Shown piece by piece: positions 25,665 through 33,835 of a DNA stretch of 37,942 nt. The position numbers and the translations under genes are program-made. The DNA is from Rectinema subterraneum (lineage in GTDB: Bacteria > Spirochaetota > Spirochaetia > Treponematales > Rectinemataceae). The first letter of the stretch is position 1; each line of letters opens with the position of its first letter. Location of the stretch: positions 1 through 37,942 of the forward strand of contig WESA01000029.1 in NCBI GenBank assembly GCA_009768935.1. Direction: 5' to 3'. The notes beneath the pieces are model-generated. The model was not told the DNA's origin and did no database searches. It saw nothing but the letters and a program-made list of their open reading frames with translations.

Positions 25665-27004
25665 CTGCGTTAGTGATGAAATTCGGCGGCACGTCGGTAG
25701 GAAACGCCGAGCGCATTCGCGAAGTTGCGCGTATCGTTCAGTCCCGCCAAGGGAGAAAGCGCATCGTGGTCGTTTCGGCAATGGCCGGGATAACGAATTT
25801 GCTTTTTGAGATGGCCGAGGCTGCGCGACAGCACGATCTCGATCGGGCTGTGCAGATTCTGAGCAAAATCGAACAGATGCACCTCGAAGCAAGTCGTTCG
25901 CTCGATCTTGCCACGCCGGATATTATTGGCAGGATAAAAGAAATCGTAGAAAATCTCCAGCGCCGTATTCATGGCATCGACCTCTTGGGTGAATTGAGCC
26001 CCCGAACCATGGATGAGGTGGCCTCTTCAGGGGAACGCTTGTCTTCTATTTTAGTGGCGGGATACCTCGGCTGCCCTTTGCTTGATGCCCGAAAAGTGAT
26101 TCGTACGGACAGCCATTTTGGTACTGCACGTCCCAAGCTTGCTGCAATCAAAAAGCTCGCGGCACTTCATATAGTGCCTCTTCTTGAATCCTACGATATT
26201 ATTGTTACACAAGGATATATAGGATCAGAAGATGCGGGCGACACGACGACGCTTGGCAGAGGTGGGAGCGATTATTCAGCCGGGCTCATCGGTGCCGCGT
26301 TGCAAGCCGACGAAATTGAAATATGGACCGATGTTGAAGGAATTTTGACTGCGGATCCAAGGCTTGTGCCCTCTGCGCGTACGGTCGAAGTTCTGAGCTA
26401 TCAGGAAGCAGCCGAACTTGCATCCTATGGGGCAAAAGTGCTGCACCCTGCAACAGTGAGGCCAGCGCTCGATGCGGGAATTCCAGTGACGATTCGGAGT
26501 ACCTTCAAGCCTGACGGCATGTATTCGACCATCAGCCCGGGCGAATCGAGCGGAAGGCCGTGTGTCGCAATTGCCATGCGGAGAAATGTAGTCATCATCT
26601 CTGTGACGCAAGAATCGATGACCGATCAGGCAGGATTCCTGGCCAAGCTTTTCGATGTATTCGGCAGGCGCGGTGTATCGGTCGATCTCGTTTCGACCTC
26701 GGAAATATGCGTATCTGTTTCATTGGATAAAAGCGCGCCGCTCGAAGCGCTGACACAGGATCTTGAAAAGCTGGGGCAAGTTTCGATTGCAAGAGAACGC
26801 GCGGTCATTGCCGTCGTTGGAGATCTTCTGCGGAAGACACCGGAAGTACTTCGCAAAACTTTCATTGCTATCGACGGGATTCCTGTCGATCTTATCAGTA
26901 TGGGCGCGAATGCAATCAACCTCAGCCTCATCGTGCAAGAGGCGCAAGCTGACAGAGCAGTGCAGAATCTGCATGCAGCATTTTTTGAAGAGGGGGAGCG
27001 TTGA
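25661..27004 (+). CDS. lysC: Aspartate kinase, monofunctional
   Basis: 447 residues with the kinase signature VMKFGGTSVGNAERI at the N-terminus, the substrate loop TLGRGGSDYSA, the EIWTDVEGILTADPR segment and two ACT-type regulatory repeats at the C-terminus (about 305-445), where lysine would bind. There is no homoserine dehydrogenase domain, so it is the lysine-type monofunctional enzyme. It phosphorylates aspartate, the first step of the pathway. It overlaps asd by four bases and ends two bases before the dapB start. Confidence 0.95.
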   Translation: MTALVMKFGGTSVGNAERIREVARIVQSRQGRKRIVVVSAMAGITNLLFEMAEAARQHDLDRAVQILSKIEQMHLEASRSLDLATPDIIGRIKEIVENLQRRIHGIDLLGELSPRTMDEVASSGERLSSILVAGYLGCPLLDARKVIRTDSHFGTARPKLAAIKKLAALHIVPLLESYDIIVTQGYIGSEDAGDTTTLGRGGSDYSAGLIGAALQADEIEIWTDVEGILTADPRLVPSARTVEVLSYQEAAELASYGAKVLHPATVRPALDAGIPVTIRSTFKPDGMYSTISPGESSGRPCVAIAMRRNVVIISVTQESMTDQAGFLAKLFDVFGRRGVSVDLVSTSEICVSVSLDKSAPLEALTQDLEKLGQVSIARERAVIAVVGDLLRKTPEVLRKTFIAIDGIPVDLISMGANAINLSLIVQEAQADRAVQNLHAAFFEEGER

Positions 27005-27006
27005 CA

Positions 27007-27753
27007 ATGCAAATAGGAATTTTCGGAGCAGGAAAACTCGCCACAGCGATAGCTGAAGAAGCAAACGCGCTCAATGTAAAGGCGGGTTCAAGCGCAGATG
27101 TGGTTCGATTCGATATTGTCTGGATGGTCGACATGGGTGATCCAATGCCTTCGCGCCACGCTGATGTCGCAATTGATGCAAGCGTGCCAGATGCGGTTGA
27201 AGCGCACCTTGCGTGGGCAATCGATACGGGAACCCCTTTTGTCATTGCAACAACAGGCTGGGAAATTCCCGATATCGCCGCGCGTGTCGGGCAGAAAACA
27301 GCGGTTCTTGTCAGCCCCAATTTTTCGTTTGCGGTCACATTTATGCGAAGGATGGCCACACAGCTTGCCACATTTGTGGACTGGTATGGCGAAGGGGACT
27401 TAGCTGTGTTCGAACATCATCACGCTGCAAAAAAAGATGCGCCAAGCGGAACGGCAAAATCCTTGGCTCAAGCAATAATTTCTGGGTCGAAACGATATGC
27501 AGGCTGGAATGCATCCGGCTGGGAGCAGTGGGATATGAGCAAAGTTCCCATAGCCTCGCTGCGCGCGGGGACCGAAACCGGCGTGCATGAGCTCGTGTTT
27601 GATGCGCCGCATGAGCAATTATCGATAGTACATCGAGCGCGGAACAGGAGAGTGTTCGCTTCGGGAGCGCTCAAGGCTGCCCAGTGGATACAGGGCCGCA
27701 AGGGTGTTTTTGGCATGGATGATGTGCTGGAAAGCTTGCTGGGGAATGCGTAA
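27007..27753 (+). CDS. dapB: 4-hydroxy-tetrahydrodipicolinate reductase
   Basis: 248 residues from ATG 27007, chosen over the TTG at 27001 because GGGGGAG sits at a better distance. The NAD(P)-binding GIFGAGKLA is at the N-terminus, followed by the shortened middle found in several short DapB forms. The catalytic EHHHAAKKDAPSGTA carries the active-site histidines and lysine, and RAGTETGVHELVF follows near the C-terminus. It reduces the DapA product on the way to diaminopimelate for lysine and peptidoglycan. Confidence 0.93.
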   Translation: MQIGIFGAGKLATAIAEEANALNVKAGSSADVVRFDIVWMVDMGDPMPSRHADVAIDASVPDAVEAHLAWAIDTGTPFVIATTGWEIPDIAARVGQKTAVLVSPNFSFAVTFMRRMATQLATFVDWYGEGDLAVFEHHHAAKKDAPSGTAKSLAQAIISGSKRYAGWNASGWEQWDMSKVPIASLRAGTETGVHELVFDAPHEQLSIVHRARNRRVFASGALKAAQWIQGRKGVFGMDDVLESLLGNA

Positions 27754-27800
27754 GTACATTGGTCGGCACAAGGTTGGGAGCACCAAAAGGAGGCACCTGA

Positions 27801-28790
27801 ATGAAACAGAAAATCGAAGGCTTGGGCGTTGCCATCGCAACGCCGTTTGATGATGCATTCAATGTTGATTATGCGGGATTCGAGCGTCTGCTCGACTTTC
27901 TGTGCGGGCGGGATTTCGAGTCGGCAGCAGGCGAATATGCGGAAGCGGCGTTCCGCGATGAGGCTGCGCGCGCAAAATTCCAGCGGTTTTGGCAGGCTGA
28001 ATCAGGCGGTGCAGATTTCATTGTAGTGCTCGGATCTACCGGTGAAGGCGCGACGGTCGAACCCGACGAGCGGCGCGAGCTGATTCGGAGGGCTGTAAAG
28101 CGAATTCTGGGCATTCCGATAGTGGTGGGTACAGGTTCGAATTCGACAAAGGCCGCGGTGAGGCTGACTGAAGAGGCGGTGGATCTGGGCGCCGATGCGG
28201 TGCTCGTGGTTGTGCCGTACTACAACAAACCAACGCCGGGCGGGCTTAACGCGCACTTCGAGGCTGTGGCCAAGGCGGCCCGCGGCAAGCCGGTCGTTGT
28301 CTACAATGTGCCTGGGAGGACGGGGCTTAACCTGGTCCCGGCGGTTTTGAACCAGCTGTGGCAAATTTCGGGCGTCGAGGCGGTCAAGGAATCTTCCGGC
28401 AATCTCGCGCAAATTGGCGAAATCTGCCGCACGCTGCCCCAAGGCAAAACCGTGCTGTCGGGCGATGACGGGCTTGCCTTGCCGGCAATCGCGGTCGGCG
28501 CAGAAGGGCTTGTCAGTGTGGCCGCGAATATTCTGCCACGGCGCTATAAAGCTTTGGTGGATGCAGCGCGCGCGGGGCGCCGCCAGGAGGCGAAGGCGCT
28601 TCATGCGCGGCTTCTGCCGTTTACGGATGCGCTGTTCCTTGAATCGAACCCGATTCCGCTCAAGGCGGCGCTCAAATTGACTGGGCTGTGCGGAGAGGCC
28701 GTGCGGCTGCCGCTGGCTCCGGCTGTTCAGACGACGAGGGAAAGGCTTGCGAGCGTCTTGGCGGCGCTCGGCGCGCGGGAGCTGGCATGA
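27801..28790 (+). CDS. dapA: 4-hydroxy-tetrahydrodipicolinate synthase with an unusual insertion
   Basis: 329 residues, against about 290 in the family. The start has an ideal AAGGAGG site. Active-site residues are in place: T80 in GSTGEG, Y168 in VYNVPGRTG and the Schiff-base lysine K196 in AVKESSGNL. The extra length comes mainly from about 33 residues (roughly 36-68, rich in Ala, Glu and Arg) between the first helix and strand 2, where E. coli DapA has a direct junction. The rest aligns well, so the enzyme is probably functional. It condenses pyruvate and aspartate semialdehyde. Its stop overlaps the dapD ATG. Confidence 0.92.
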   Translation: MKQKIEGLGVAIATPFDDAFNVDYAGFERLLDFLCGRDFESAAGEYAEAAFRDEAARAKFQRFWQAESGGADFIVVLGSTGEGATVEPDERRELIRRAVKRILGIPIVVGTGSNSTKAAVRLTEEAVDLGADAVLVVVPYYNKPTPGGLNAHFEAVAKAARGKPVVVYNVPGRTGLNLVPAVLNQLWQISGVEAVKESSGNLAQIGEICRTLPQGKTVLSGDDGLALPAIAVGAEGLVSVAANILPRRYKALVDAARAGRRQEAKALHARLLPFTDALFLESNPIPLKAALKLTGLCGEAVRLPLAPAVQTTRERLASVLAALGARELA

Positions 28791-29692
28791 ATTCAGCTGC
28801 TGATGAATTGAAACGCATATTCGAGGAGTCGGGTAGTTTTTGCGACGCACATTGGTTTGTTTTTCTCGATGCCCTCGAAAAGGGCGAAATTCGCGTTGTC
28901 GAGCAACAGGCGGACGGTTCCTGGAAGGTGAATAGCTGGGTGAAGACAGCAATTCTTTCGGGCTTCAAAAAAGGCGGGCTTTCCGCGTGGCCGTGGCCGG
29001 CATCGAGCCCAGCCGCAGCGTTGGGGTCGGACCCGGGCTCGGCCAGTCCGAGCGGGAAGACCATCAAAGGCAGCTCGGGCGGCTCACGTCGCGGGGAGGA
29101 GAACGGCTTTTTCGACCGGCCTGCATTTCCGCCGCGCCATTTCGAGATCGGGGATGGCGTGCGCATGGTGCCCGGCGGCAGCTCGGTCCGGCGGGGCGCA
29201 TTTGTCGCTTCAGGCGTGGTCATCATGCCGCCTTCGTACATCAATGTGGGCGCGTGGGTCGACGAGGGAACAATGGTAGACAGCCATGTGCTGGTCGGAT
29301 CCTGCGCGCATATCGGAAAGCGTGTGCACCTTTCTGCAGGCGTGCAGATCGGCGGAGTACTGGAGCCGCCTCAGGCCAGCCCTGTGATTATCGAAGACGG
29401 GGCCTTTATCGGCGGCATGTGTGGCATTTTTGAAGGCATTATTGTCCGGAAAAGAGCAGTGCTCGCGCCAGGCGTCATCATTACCAAAGGCACCAAACTA
29501 TTCGATCTGGTCAATGGCCGCGAGCTGAGCGGCGAAGTGCCCGAAAACGCCGTCGTGGTCTCCGGAACAAGGCCCGCGCATGGCGAGTTCGCGTCCGAAA
29601 AGGGTATTTCCTTATCGGTACCTTGCATCGTAAAATACCGGGACGAAAAGACAGAGAGTTCGGTTGTGCTGGAATCGGCGCTTCGTGGATAG
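28787..29692 (+). CDS. dapD: Tetrahydrodipicolinate N-succinyltransferase with a low-complexity insertion
   Basis: 301 residues from ATG 28787, overlapping the dapA stop (ATGA). The family's left-handed beta-helix is clear: VVIMPPSYINVGAWVDEGTMVD, VGSCAHIGKRVHLSAGVQIGGVLEP and IIEDGAFIGGMCGIFEG, then VVSGTRPAH. Succinyl-CoA is used to acylate tetrahydrodipicolinate. Between the N-terminal helical part (WVKTAILSGF) and FFDRPAFPPRHF there is an extra stretch of about 45 residues (62-107), rich in Ser, Gly, Pro and Ala, where E. coli DapD has fewer than ten. Its DNA contains GGGTCGGACCC, a relative of the 13-bp palindrome. The succinylase route of lysine synthesis is thus used; dapC and dapE are not in the window. 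Confidence 0.92.
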   Translation: MNSAADELKRIFEESGSFCDAHWFVFLDALEKGEIRVVEQQADGSWKVNSWVKTAILSGFKKGGLSAWPWPASSPAAALGSDPGSASPSGKTIKGSSGGSRRGEENGFFDRPAFPPRHFEIGDGVRMVPGGSSVRRGAFVASGVVIMPPSYINVGAWVDEGTMVDSHVLVGSCAHIGKRVHLSAGVQIGGVLEPPQASPVIIEDGAFIGGMCGIFEGIIVRKRAVLAPGVIITKGTKLFDLVNGRELSGEVPENAVVVSGTRPAHGEFASEKGISLSVPCIVKYRDEKTESSVVLESALRG

Positions 29693-29725
29693 AGAGCAAG
29701 GCACGCATTCAGACTTGGAGGAACC

Positions 29726-30535
29726 ATGCGATACAAACTCGGTATTATCGGTGCGGGAAAAATCGGAGAAGCGATTCTCGCCGGCTCGCTTGCCAAAGGC
29801 CTGCTGGCTCCATCTGATGTCATTCTTTCCGTGCGAACGGAGCAGCACCGCCAGAATCTCGAAGAGAAATACCACGCGGCCACCGTTCTGCACAACCGCG
29901 AAGTAGCAAAGCAATCCGAAATAATTCTCATTTCGGTAAAGCCGCGGACAATTTTCGAAGTGCTCCAGGAAATAGCCGACATCATCCCGGATGAGAGCGT
30001 TGTCGTGTCAACCGCCGCAGGTGTGACGCTCGAATCAATGCAGACAAGACTTGCGAGGAAAATCGCGTTGATCCGCGCAATGCCGAACCTTGGTGTTTCC
30101 GTATGCGAAGGGATGACCGCGCTCGCCCCCGCGCGTTTTACCGAAGAAGACAAGGTCGAAAAAGTTAAGCAGCTTTTTGAGTCGGTCGGCCGCGCAATCG
30201 TGCTGGATGAGCAGTACATGGATGCAGTCACCGGTCTTTCCGGTTCAGGACCCGCCTATGTCTATCTCATAATCGAAGCGCTTGCCGATGGAGGCGTAAA
30301 AATGGGGCTTCCCCGCGAAGTCTCCATCGAACTGGCCGCGCAAACCGTTTTGGGGGCCGCAAAAACCGTGCTGGTAACTGGCGAGCACCCGGCAAAATTG
30401 AAGGATCAAGTGACGACTCCCGCTGGCTCCACTATCGATGGGCTCATGGAGCTCGAGGATGGCGGCTTGCGTGTAACCCTTATCAAGGCCGTTGTCAAAG
30501 CCACGGAGCGCGCGCACCAGCTTCTGCACAAATAG
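29726..30535 (+). CDS. proC: Pyrroline-5-carboxylate reductase
   Basis: 269 residues from ATG 29726 with GGAGG eight bases before. The N-terminal GIIGAGKIGEAILAGSL binds NAD(P)H, RAMPNLGVSVCEGMTAL is the usual middle segment, and the C-terminal signature SGSGPAYVYLIIEALADGGVKMGLP is complete. It makes proline, the last step of the pathway. It follows dapD by 33 bases and could share its transcript, though it is not a lysine gene. The convergent unknown gene ends 62 bases downstream. Confidence 0.94.
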   Translation: MRYKLGIIGAGKIGEAILAGSLAKGLLAPSDVILSVRTEQHRQNLEEKYHAATVLHNREVAKQSEIILISVKPRTIFEVLQEIADIIPDESVVVSTAAGVTLESMQTRLARKIALIRAMPNLGVSVCEGMTALAPARFTEEDKVEKVKQLFESVGRAIVLDEQYMDAVTGLSGSGPAYVYLIIEALADGGVKMGLPREVSIELAAQTVLGAAKTVLVTGEHPAKLKDQVTTPAGSTIDGLMELEDGGLRVTLIKAVVKATERAHQLLHK

Positions 30536-30597
30536 CCCCGGCTGCAGCGCGCGATATCTCGATCTGCGATGGGGGCGCTCAATAATGGCACGCCGGC

Positions 30598-31749
30598 CTA
30601 TTCCCTGCTCAGCAGTGAAGAGATGAGCGCTCTTACTTCTTCCGGAATGCTGAGCGATTCTCCAGGTTTGAGGTTTTTCGGCGCATACGATGCAAGCAAT
30701 TTTTGGGCAAACAATTGGGCGTCGCGAAGCATCCGGCTGTTCGTTGTGTTTCCTGTTTTCTGAATTACTGTAAGGACATGCTTCTGTCTCCCCGGAGAGA
30801 TAAGGCTGAGAAGGCGTTCATGGGCAATCGCTTCCATGCACCGCAAGATCGATGCGATTTCATTGTCGCTCATGGATGAAAGCGTCGCTTTCAATACCTT
30901 CGCTTCAGCAAGCATAACGATTTTGGTCGTGGAACGTATCAAATCCGGGTCGGCAAAAACCTCTTCTTCCTCAAAAGCTTCCAGTCCTTTTATTCTCTGA
31001 TTTTCTGGCGCTTCAGTTTCGCCTTCTTCTTGGGCAAAAAGATCGAGGAACGCCTGCTGGGCAGTGCTGATTTCGTCCGACATGAGTCTTTGGCGCGCGG
31101 AATGGATCATTTCGGCAAGGATCGATGCGCCAATCGGGCCAATGAGGACCAGAATTTTTTCTATATAATAGAGCGAGCATCCAGCGAATGCAGATGCGCT
31201 CAATGGCATGCCTGCAATTCGGATTGTGCGTTGGAGGCGGGCGGGCTCCTTGAGTGCTTCTTCGATCGTGTCGGTCAAGTCGCCGGGCACGATAAATTCC
31301 TCGAGTGTCGGAATCGTTGCCTTTGCTTTTTCCTGCAACCAGCGAAGTTCGGTTTCGGCAGCGGCTGGTCCGAAGAACGCTGTCATGATGAGAAATATGG
31401 TATAAGGATGAATCCCTCTCGAAGCGGCTTCAGTTCCGGCCAGCCAGATAAGAGCGTCGAGCTTGCTTGCTCGCTGTCCGCTGGAAAGAAGCCCGGAACT
31501 CAAAAAAGCATCGCGAATTGCTGCTGCGTCCGACTCGCTTGCGAGCAGAAGATAGGCAAGTTTCATTGCTTTCCGGCGTGATTGCTGCGATTGGGTGAAC
31601 AGGGCTTTGCGGTCTTCGGAAGTTTCCTGGATGGCCGCAATGAATCGACGCACTGATTGAATGGTTTGATCTATTCGAGGATTCCGCTCAGGCGCTTTGC
31701 CAGACGGTCCCCAAAGCGCATACATGTGCCCCAGGCGTTCAATCAGCAT
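30598..31749 (-). CDS. Unknown protein with faint FliG-like C-terminal region
   Basis: 383 residues from ATG 31749, supported by AGGGA nine bases upstream; a longer frame from 31842 runs inside the neighbouring gene. I do not recognise a defined family. The protein is mostly helical, with an acidic linker (EEEEVFADPD, about residue 250) and a final 100 residues (KIVMLAEAKVLKATLSSMSDNEIASILRCM to the end) whose pattern recalls the FliG middle/C-terminal helical repeats. That resemblance is by eye and weak. It overlaps the upstream 138-residue protein gene by 11 bases, so they form a two-gene operon. Confidence 0.7.
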   Translation of the reverse strand: MLIERLGHMYALWGPSGKAPERNPRIDQTIQSVRRFIAAIQETSEDRKALFTQSQQSRRKAMKLAYLLLASESDAAAIRDAFLSSGLLSSGQRASKLDALIWLAGTEAASRGIHPYTIFLIMTAFFGPAAAETELRWLQEKAKATIPTLEEFIVPGDLTDTIEEALKEPARLQRTIRIAGMPLSASAFAGCSLYYIEKILVLIGPIGASILAEMIHSARQRLMSDEISTAQQAFLDLFAQEEGETEAPENQRIKGLEAFEEEEVFADPDLIRSTTKIVMLAEAKVLKATLSSMSDNEIASILRCMEAIAHERLLSLISPGRQKHVLTVIQKTGNTTNSRMLRDAQLFAQKLLASYAPKNLKPGESLSIPEEVRALISSLLSRE

Positions 31750-32155
31750 GCTCTGTTTTCCCTTTTGCCAGCGCAGCCAATGCGCGATCGACTCCACAGT
31801 ACGGCAGTAGCTTCCGCAGAAGTGTATCCTGATCATCCCCATTTGCGATCGAAAGAATCGCCTCAGCTGCTACGCACTGCCTTAAAAATGCAATTCCTTT
31901 TTCCTCGCTCACATAGAGAAGAACTGCCAGAATTTCCTCGAGTATGTCTCCAGCAAGTCCTTCACTTACAAGAAGAAGGCCATACCGGAAAAATATGTCC
32001 TTCTCGGAAGAGAACTGATCTGCTGATGGCTGGATTCCTGTTTGATGCAGAGTCCTTGACACATCCACCAGATGATCGATATAAGGAAGCAACGTTTCCA
32101 TTTCTTGCCGGCTGCAGGAAATCTTGGCCGCCAAGTCAGCGTTCCAGTAGATCAT
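31739..32155 (-). CDS. Unknown small protein with faint MotA-like segment
   Basis: 138 residues from ATG 32155 behind GGAG at six bases. It has no signal peptide and no clear membrane helix. The segment LRQCVAAEAILSIANGDDQDTLLRKLL follows the spacing of the MotA cytoplasmic motif (vEGilaIqxGxNPxxixxKL), but the rest of MotA, including its membrane helices, is absent. The partner gene downstream has a FliG-like pattern, so a motility-related or motor-derived role is conceivable; this is speculation. Confidence 0.65.
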   Translation of the reverse strand: MIYWNADLAAKISCSRQEMETLLPYIDHLVDVSRTLHQTGIQPSADQFSSEKDIFFRYGLLLVSEGLAGDILEEILAVLLYVSEEKGIAFLRQCVAAEAILSIANGDDQDTLLRKLLPYCGVDRALAALAKGKTEHAD

Positions 32156-32195
32156 TTTTTCTCCGTGTTTGTCGTGGGCATCTATTTTCTTGCAT

Positions 32196-32201
32196 ATTAT
32201 A
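32196..32201 (-). promoter_or_regulatory. Putative -10 box for the two-gene unknown operon
   Basis: A perfect TATAAT on the minus strand about 41 bases before the ATG at 32155. The -35 is poor: TTGCCT lies 19 bases upstream of the -10 box. The gap 32156-32384 otherwise shows only a CAGGCA/TGCCTG hairpin and A/T-rich sequence. Confidence 0.4.
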
Positions 32202-32384
32202 GCGCATATCTGGCGGGTTCAGGCAAGCGCGCATATGCCTGGTGTATGTTTTGCCTAGAGACATTGAACCTGCTGCTATATTGCACAAGAACGCATGGTA
32301 TGACATAATTTGTGAAGCCGAGTGAATAATAACATCCTTTTGCAAGGTTTTCATAATTTTTCATAAAAAAAGCAGAAAAAAATA

Positions 32385-32413
32385 TTGACGAAATTTTTGA
32401 AGCGTGATATATT
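32385..32413 (+). promoter_or_regulatory. Strong sigma-70 promoter of the candidate small RNA
   Basis: TTGACG (32385-32390), a 17-base spacer and TATATT (32408-32413), preceded by an A/T-rich stretch with two TTTTCATAA-type repeats. The start would be near 32420. Confidence 0.75.
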
Positions 32414-32419
32414 TTTATC

Positions 32420-32512
32420 GAAAGCAATGAGCTAGTGTCGGTGGCGAAACGACATTTATATAGCTTTTGAACCCTTCATGGTCAGCCTCCTTCCATGAAG
32501 GGTTCTTTTTTT
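32420..32512 (+). ncRNA. Candidate small RNA with CCUCCUU-displaying terminator loop
   Basis: About 93 bases between a strong promoter and a perfect intrinsic terminator, with no reading frame (the only ATG is followed by AGC TAG). A first stem-loop has AGCTA/TAGCT outside (32430-32434 with 32461-32465) and TGTCG/CGACA inside (32436-32440 with 32450-32454, loop GTGGCGAAA). The terminator stem has 13 perfect pairs, and its 11-base loop ends in CCTCCTT (32486-32492), identical to the anti-Shine-Dalgarno end of 16S rRNA. Such C-rich loops are used by sRNAs that block ribosome-binding sites. The alternative is an attenuator for the Nif3-like gene that starts 14 bases after the T-run. Confidence 0.65.
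32469..32512 (+). terminator. Intrinsic terminator of the candidate small RNA
   Basis: GAACCCTTCATGG (32469-32481) pairs perfectly with CCATGAAGGGTTC (32493-32505), followed by seven T residues (32506-32512). Confidence 0.9.
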
Positions 32513-32525
32513 CTATACTTGCGGC

Positions 32526-33290
32526 ATGACAATAACCGAATTCGATGCGTGGGCCCGATCGTTTCTGGAAATCGACCAATTGCAGCAAATCGATGATTCT
32601 CTCAATGGAATTCAGGTTTCGTGCAGCTCCGCCAAGCAAATAAAGAAGCTTGCGGTTGCGGTGGATGCCTGTGCCGAGAGCATCCGGAGAGCGCATGCAG
32701 CAGGGGCGGATCTTCTTTTTGTGCACCATGGAATGTTCTGGGGCAAACCCGAGCCTGTTTCAGGCAGTCTCCGCGAACGGCTGAAAATGCTCCTGGAATT
32801 TGACATGGGATTGTATGCATGCCATCTTCCGCTCGATCGGCATCCTGAAGTAGGGAACAATGCGCAGCTTGTAAATCTTCTGGGTGTAACGGAACGGCGG
32901 CCTTTTGGCATATACCACGGCATTACCATCGGCTGGGCAGGCACATTGCCAAATCCAATGTCGCTCGATGAAATAATCCTGAAAATCTTGCCCGATCGTT
33001 CTTCTCCGAAGTCAGTGATCGCCGCTGGGCCGAGCGAAATCAACACCGTGGCGATCGTATCGGGTGGAGCTCCGTTTGAATCGCTCGAAGCGCTGGCAGC
33101 AGGCATCGATCTGTATATAACCGGCGAGCCCTCACATTCTGTGTATCACTATATGCTCGAAGGCGGCATGAACTTTGTTGCGGCAGGCCACTATGCCACC
33201 GAAACATGGGGCGTAAAAGCAGTTGCAGAGAAAGCGCATGCCGAGCTCGGGCTTGAAACCATTTTCATCGATCTGCCAACCGGACTATAA
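32526..33290 (+). CDS. Nif3-like dinuclear metal-centre protein
   Basis: 254 residues from ATG 32526; no good ribosome-binding site precedes it, as the terminator ends 14 bases upstream. The family's metal ligands are visible: LLFVHHGMFWG near residue 64, HLPLDRHPEVGNN near residue 100, and the C-terminal AAGHYATETWGVKAV. TGEPSHSVYHY is another conserved run. Nif3/YbgI (GTP cyclohydrolase 1 type 2-like) proteins form hexamers with two metal ions; their substrate is not well established. It is followed by lspA after one base, so the two are probably co-translated. Confidence 0.88.
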   Translation: MTITEFDAWARSFLEIDQLQQIDDSLNGIQVSCSSAKQIKKLAVAVDACAESIRRAHAAGADLLFVHHGMFWGKPEPVSGSLRERLKMLLEFDMGLYACHLPLDRHPEVGNNAQLVNLLGVTERRPFGIYHGITIGWAGTLPNPMSLDEIILKILPDRSSPKSVIAAGPSEINTVAIVSGGAPFESLEALAAGIDLYITGEPSHSVYHYMLEGGMNFVAAGHYATETWGVKAVAEKAHAELGLETIFIDLPTGL

Positions 33291-33291
33291 C

Positions 33292-33813
33292 ATGAAAAAA
33301 GCGATATTCTGGGCTCCTCTTGTGTGTGCTGTGCTGATTATCATTGCGGACCAAATTGTAAAAGCGCTGGTGGTCAGTCATATTCCGGAAGGCAGGATTT
33401 ATGCGCGTTTTTTCGGGGATTTTGTCTGGATTGTGCATGCGCGAAATACCGGGGCTGCCTTTTCGCTCGGCGCTTCGTCGGCGCCGCTGGTCCGGTTTCT
33501 GTTTTTTATTGCGCTTCCGGTTGTGGTGCTTGGAGGCGTGCTCGTTTATTATTTCAGAGCCGCTCATCTTACTCTCTTATTGCGATGGTCGATGGGCCTT
33601 ATACTTGGCGGCGGTATCGGCAATCTCATCGACCGCATTTTCAGGCCCGAGGGAGTGGTCGATTTCATTTCATTGAAAATGTATGGCTTTTTGGGAATGG
33701 AGCGATTTGCGACCTTCAATATCGCGGATTCAGCGATTACTATTGGCGAAATTCTGCTGATAATCGGGTTGCTTATCGCTGAATTGCAAAGATCCAAAGT
33801 GCATCCTTCGTAA
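33292..33813 (+). CDS. lspA: Lipoprotein signal peptidase II
   Basis: 173 residues from ATG 33292; an in-frame extension upstream to 33223 lies inside the Nif3-like gene. Four membrane helices are visible, and the catalytic aspartates are D124 (GVVDFI) and D146 (NIADSAITIG). The conserved ARNTGAAFS and GGGIGNLIDR segments are present. It cleaves signal peptides ahead of the lipidated cysteine and would process the livK and M48 lipoproteins seen in this window. Confidence 0.94.
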   Translation: MKKAIFWAPLVCAVLIIIADQIVKALVVSHIPEGRIYARFFGDFVWIVHARNTGAAFSLGASSAPLVRFLFFIALPVVVLGGVLVYYFRAAHLTLLLRWSMGLILGGGIGNLIDRIFRPEGVVDFISLKMYGFLGMERFATFNIADSAITIGEILLIIGLLIAELQRSKVHPS

Positions 33814-33835
33814 TTTCGGAGTAGGGGAGCTGCAA

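Noticed and set aside
30536..30597. Possible terminator between proC and the convergent unknown gene
   Set aside because: GCCCC and GGGGGC can pair across the gap, but the stem is interrupted and no T-run follows.
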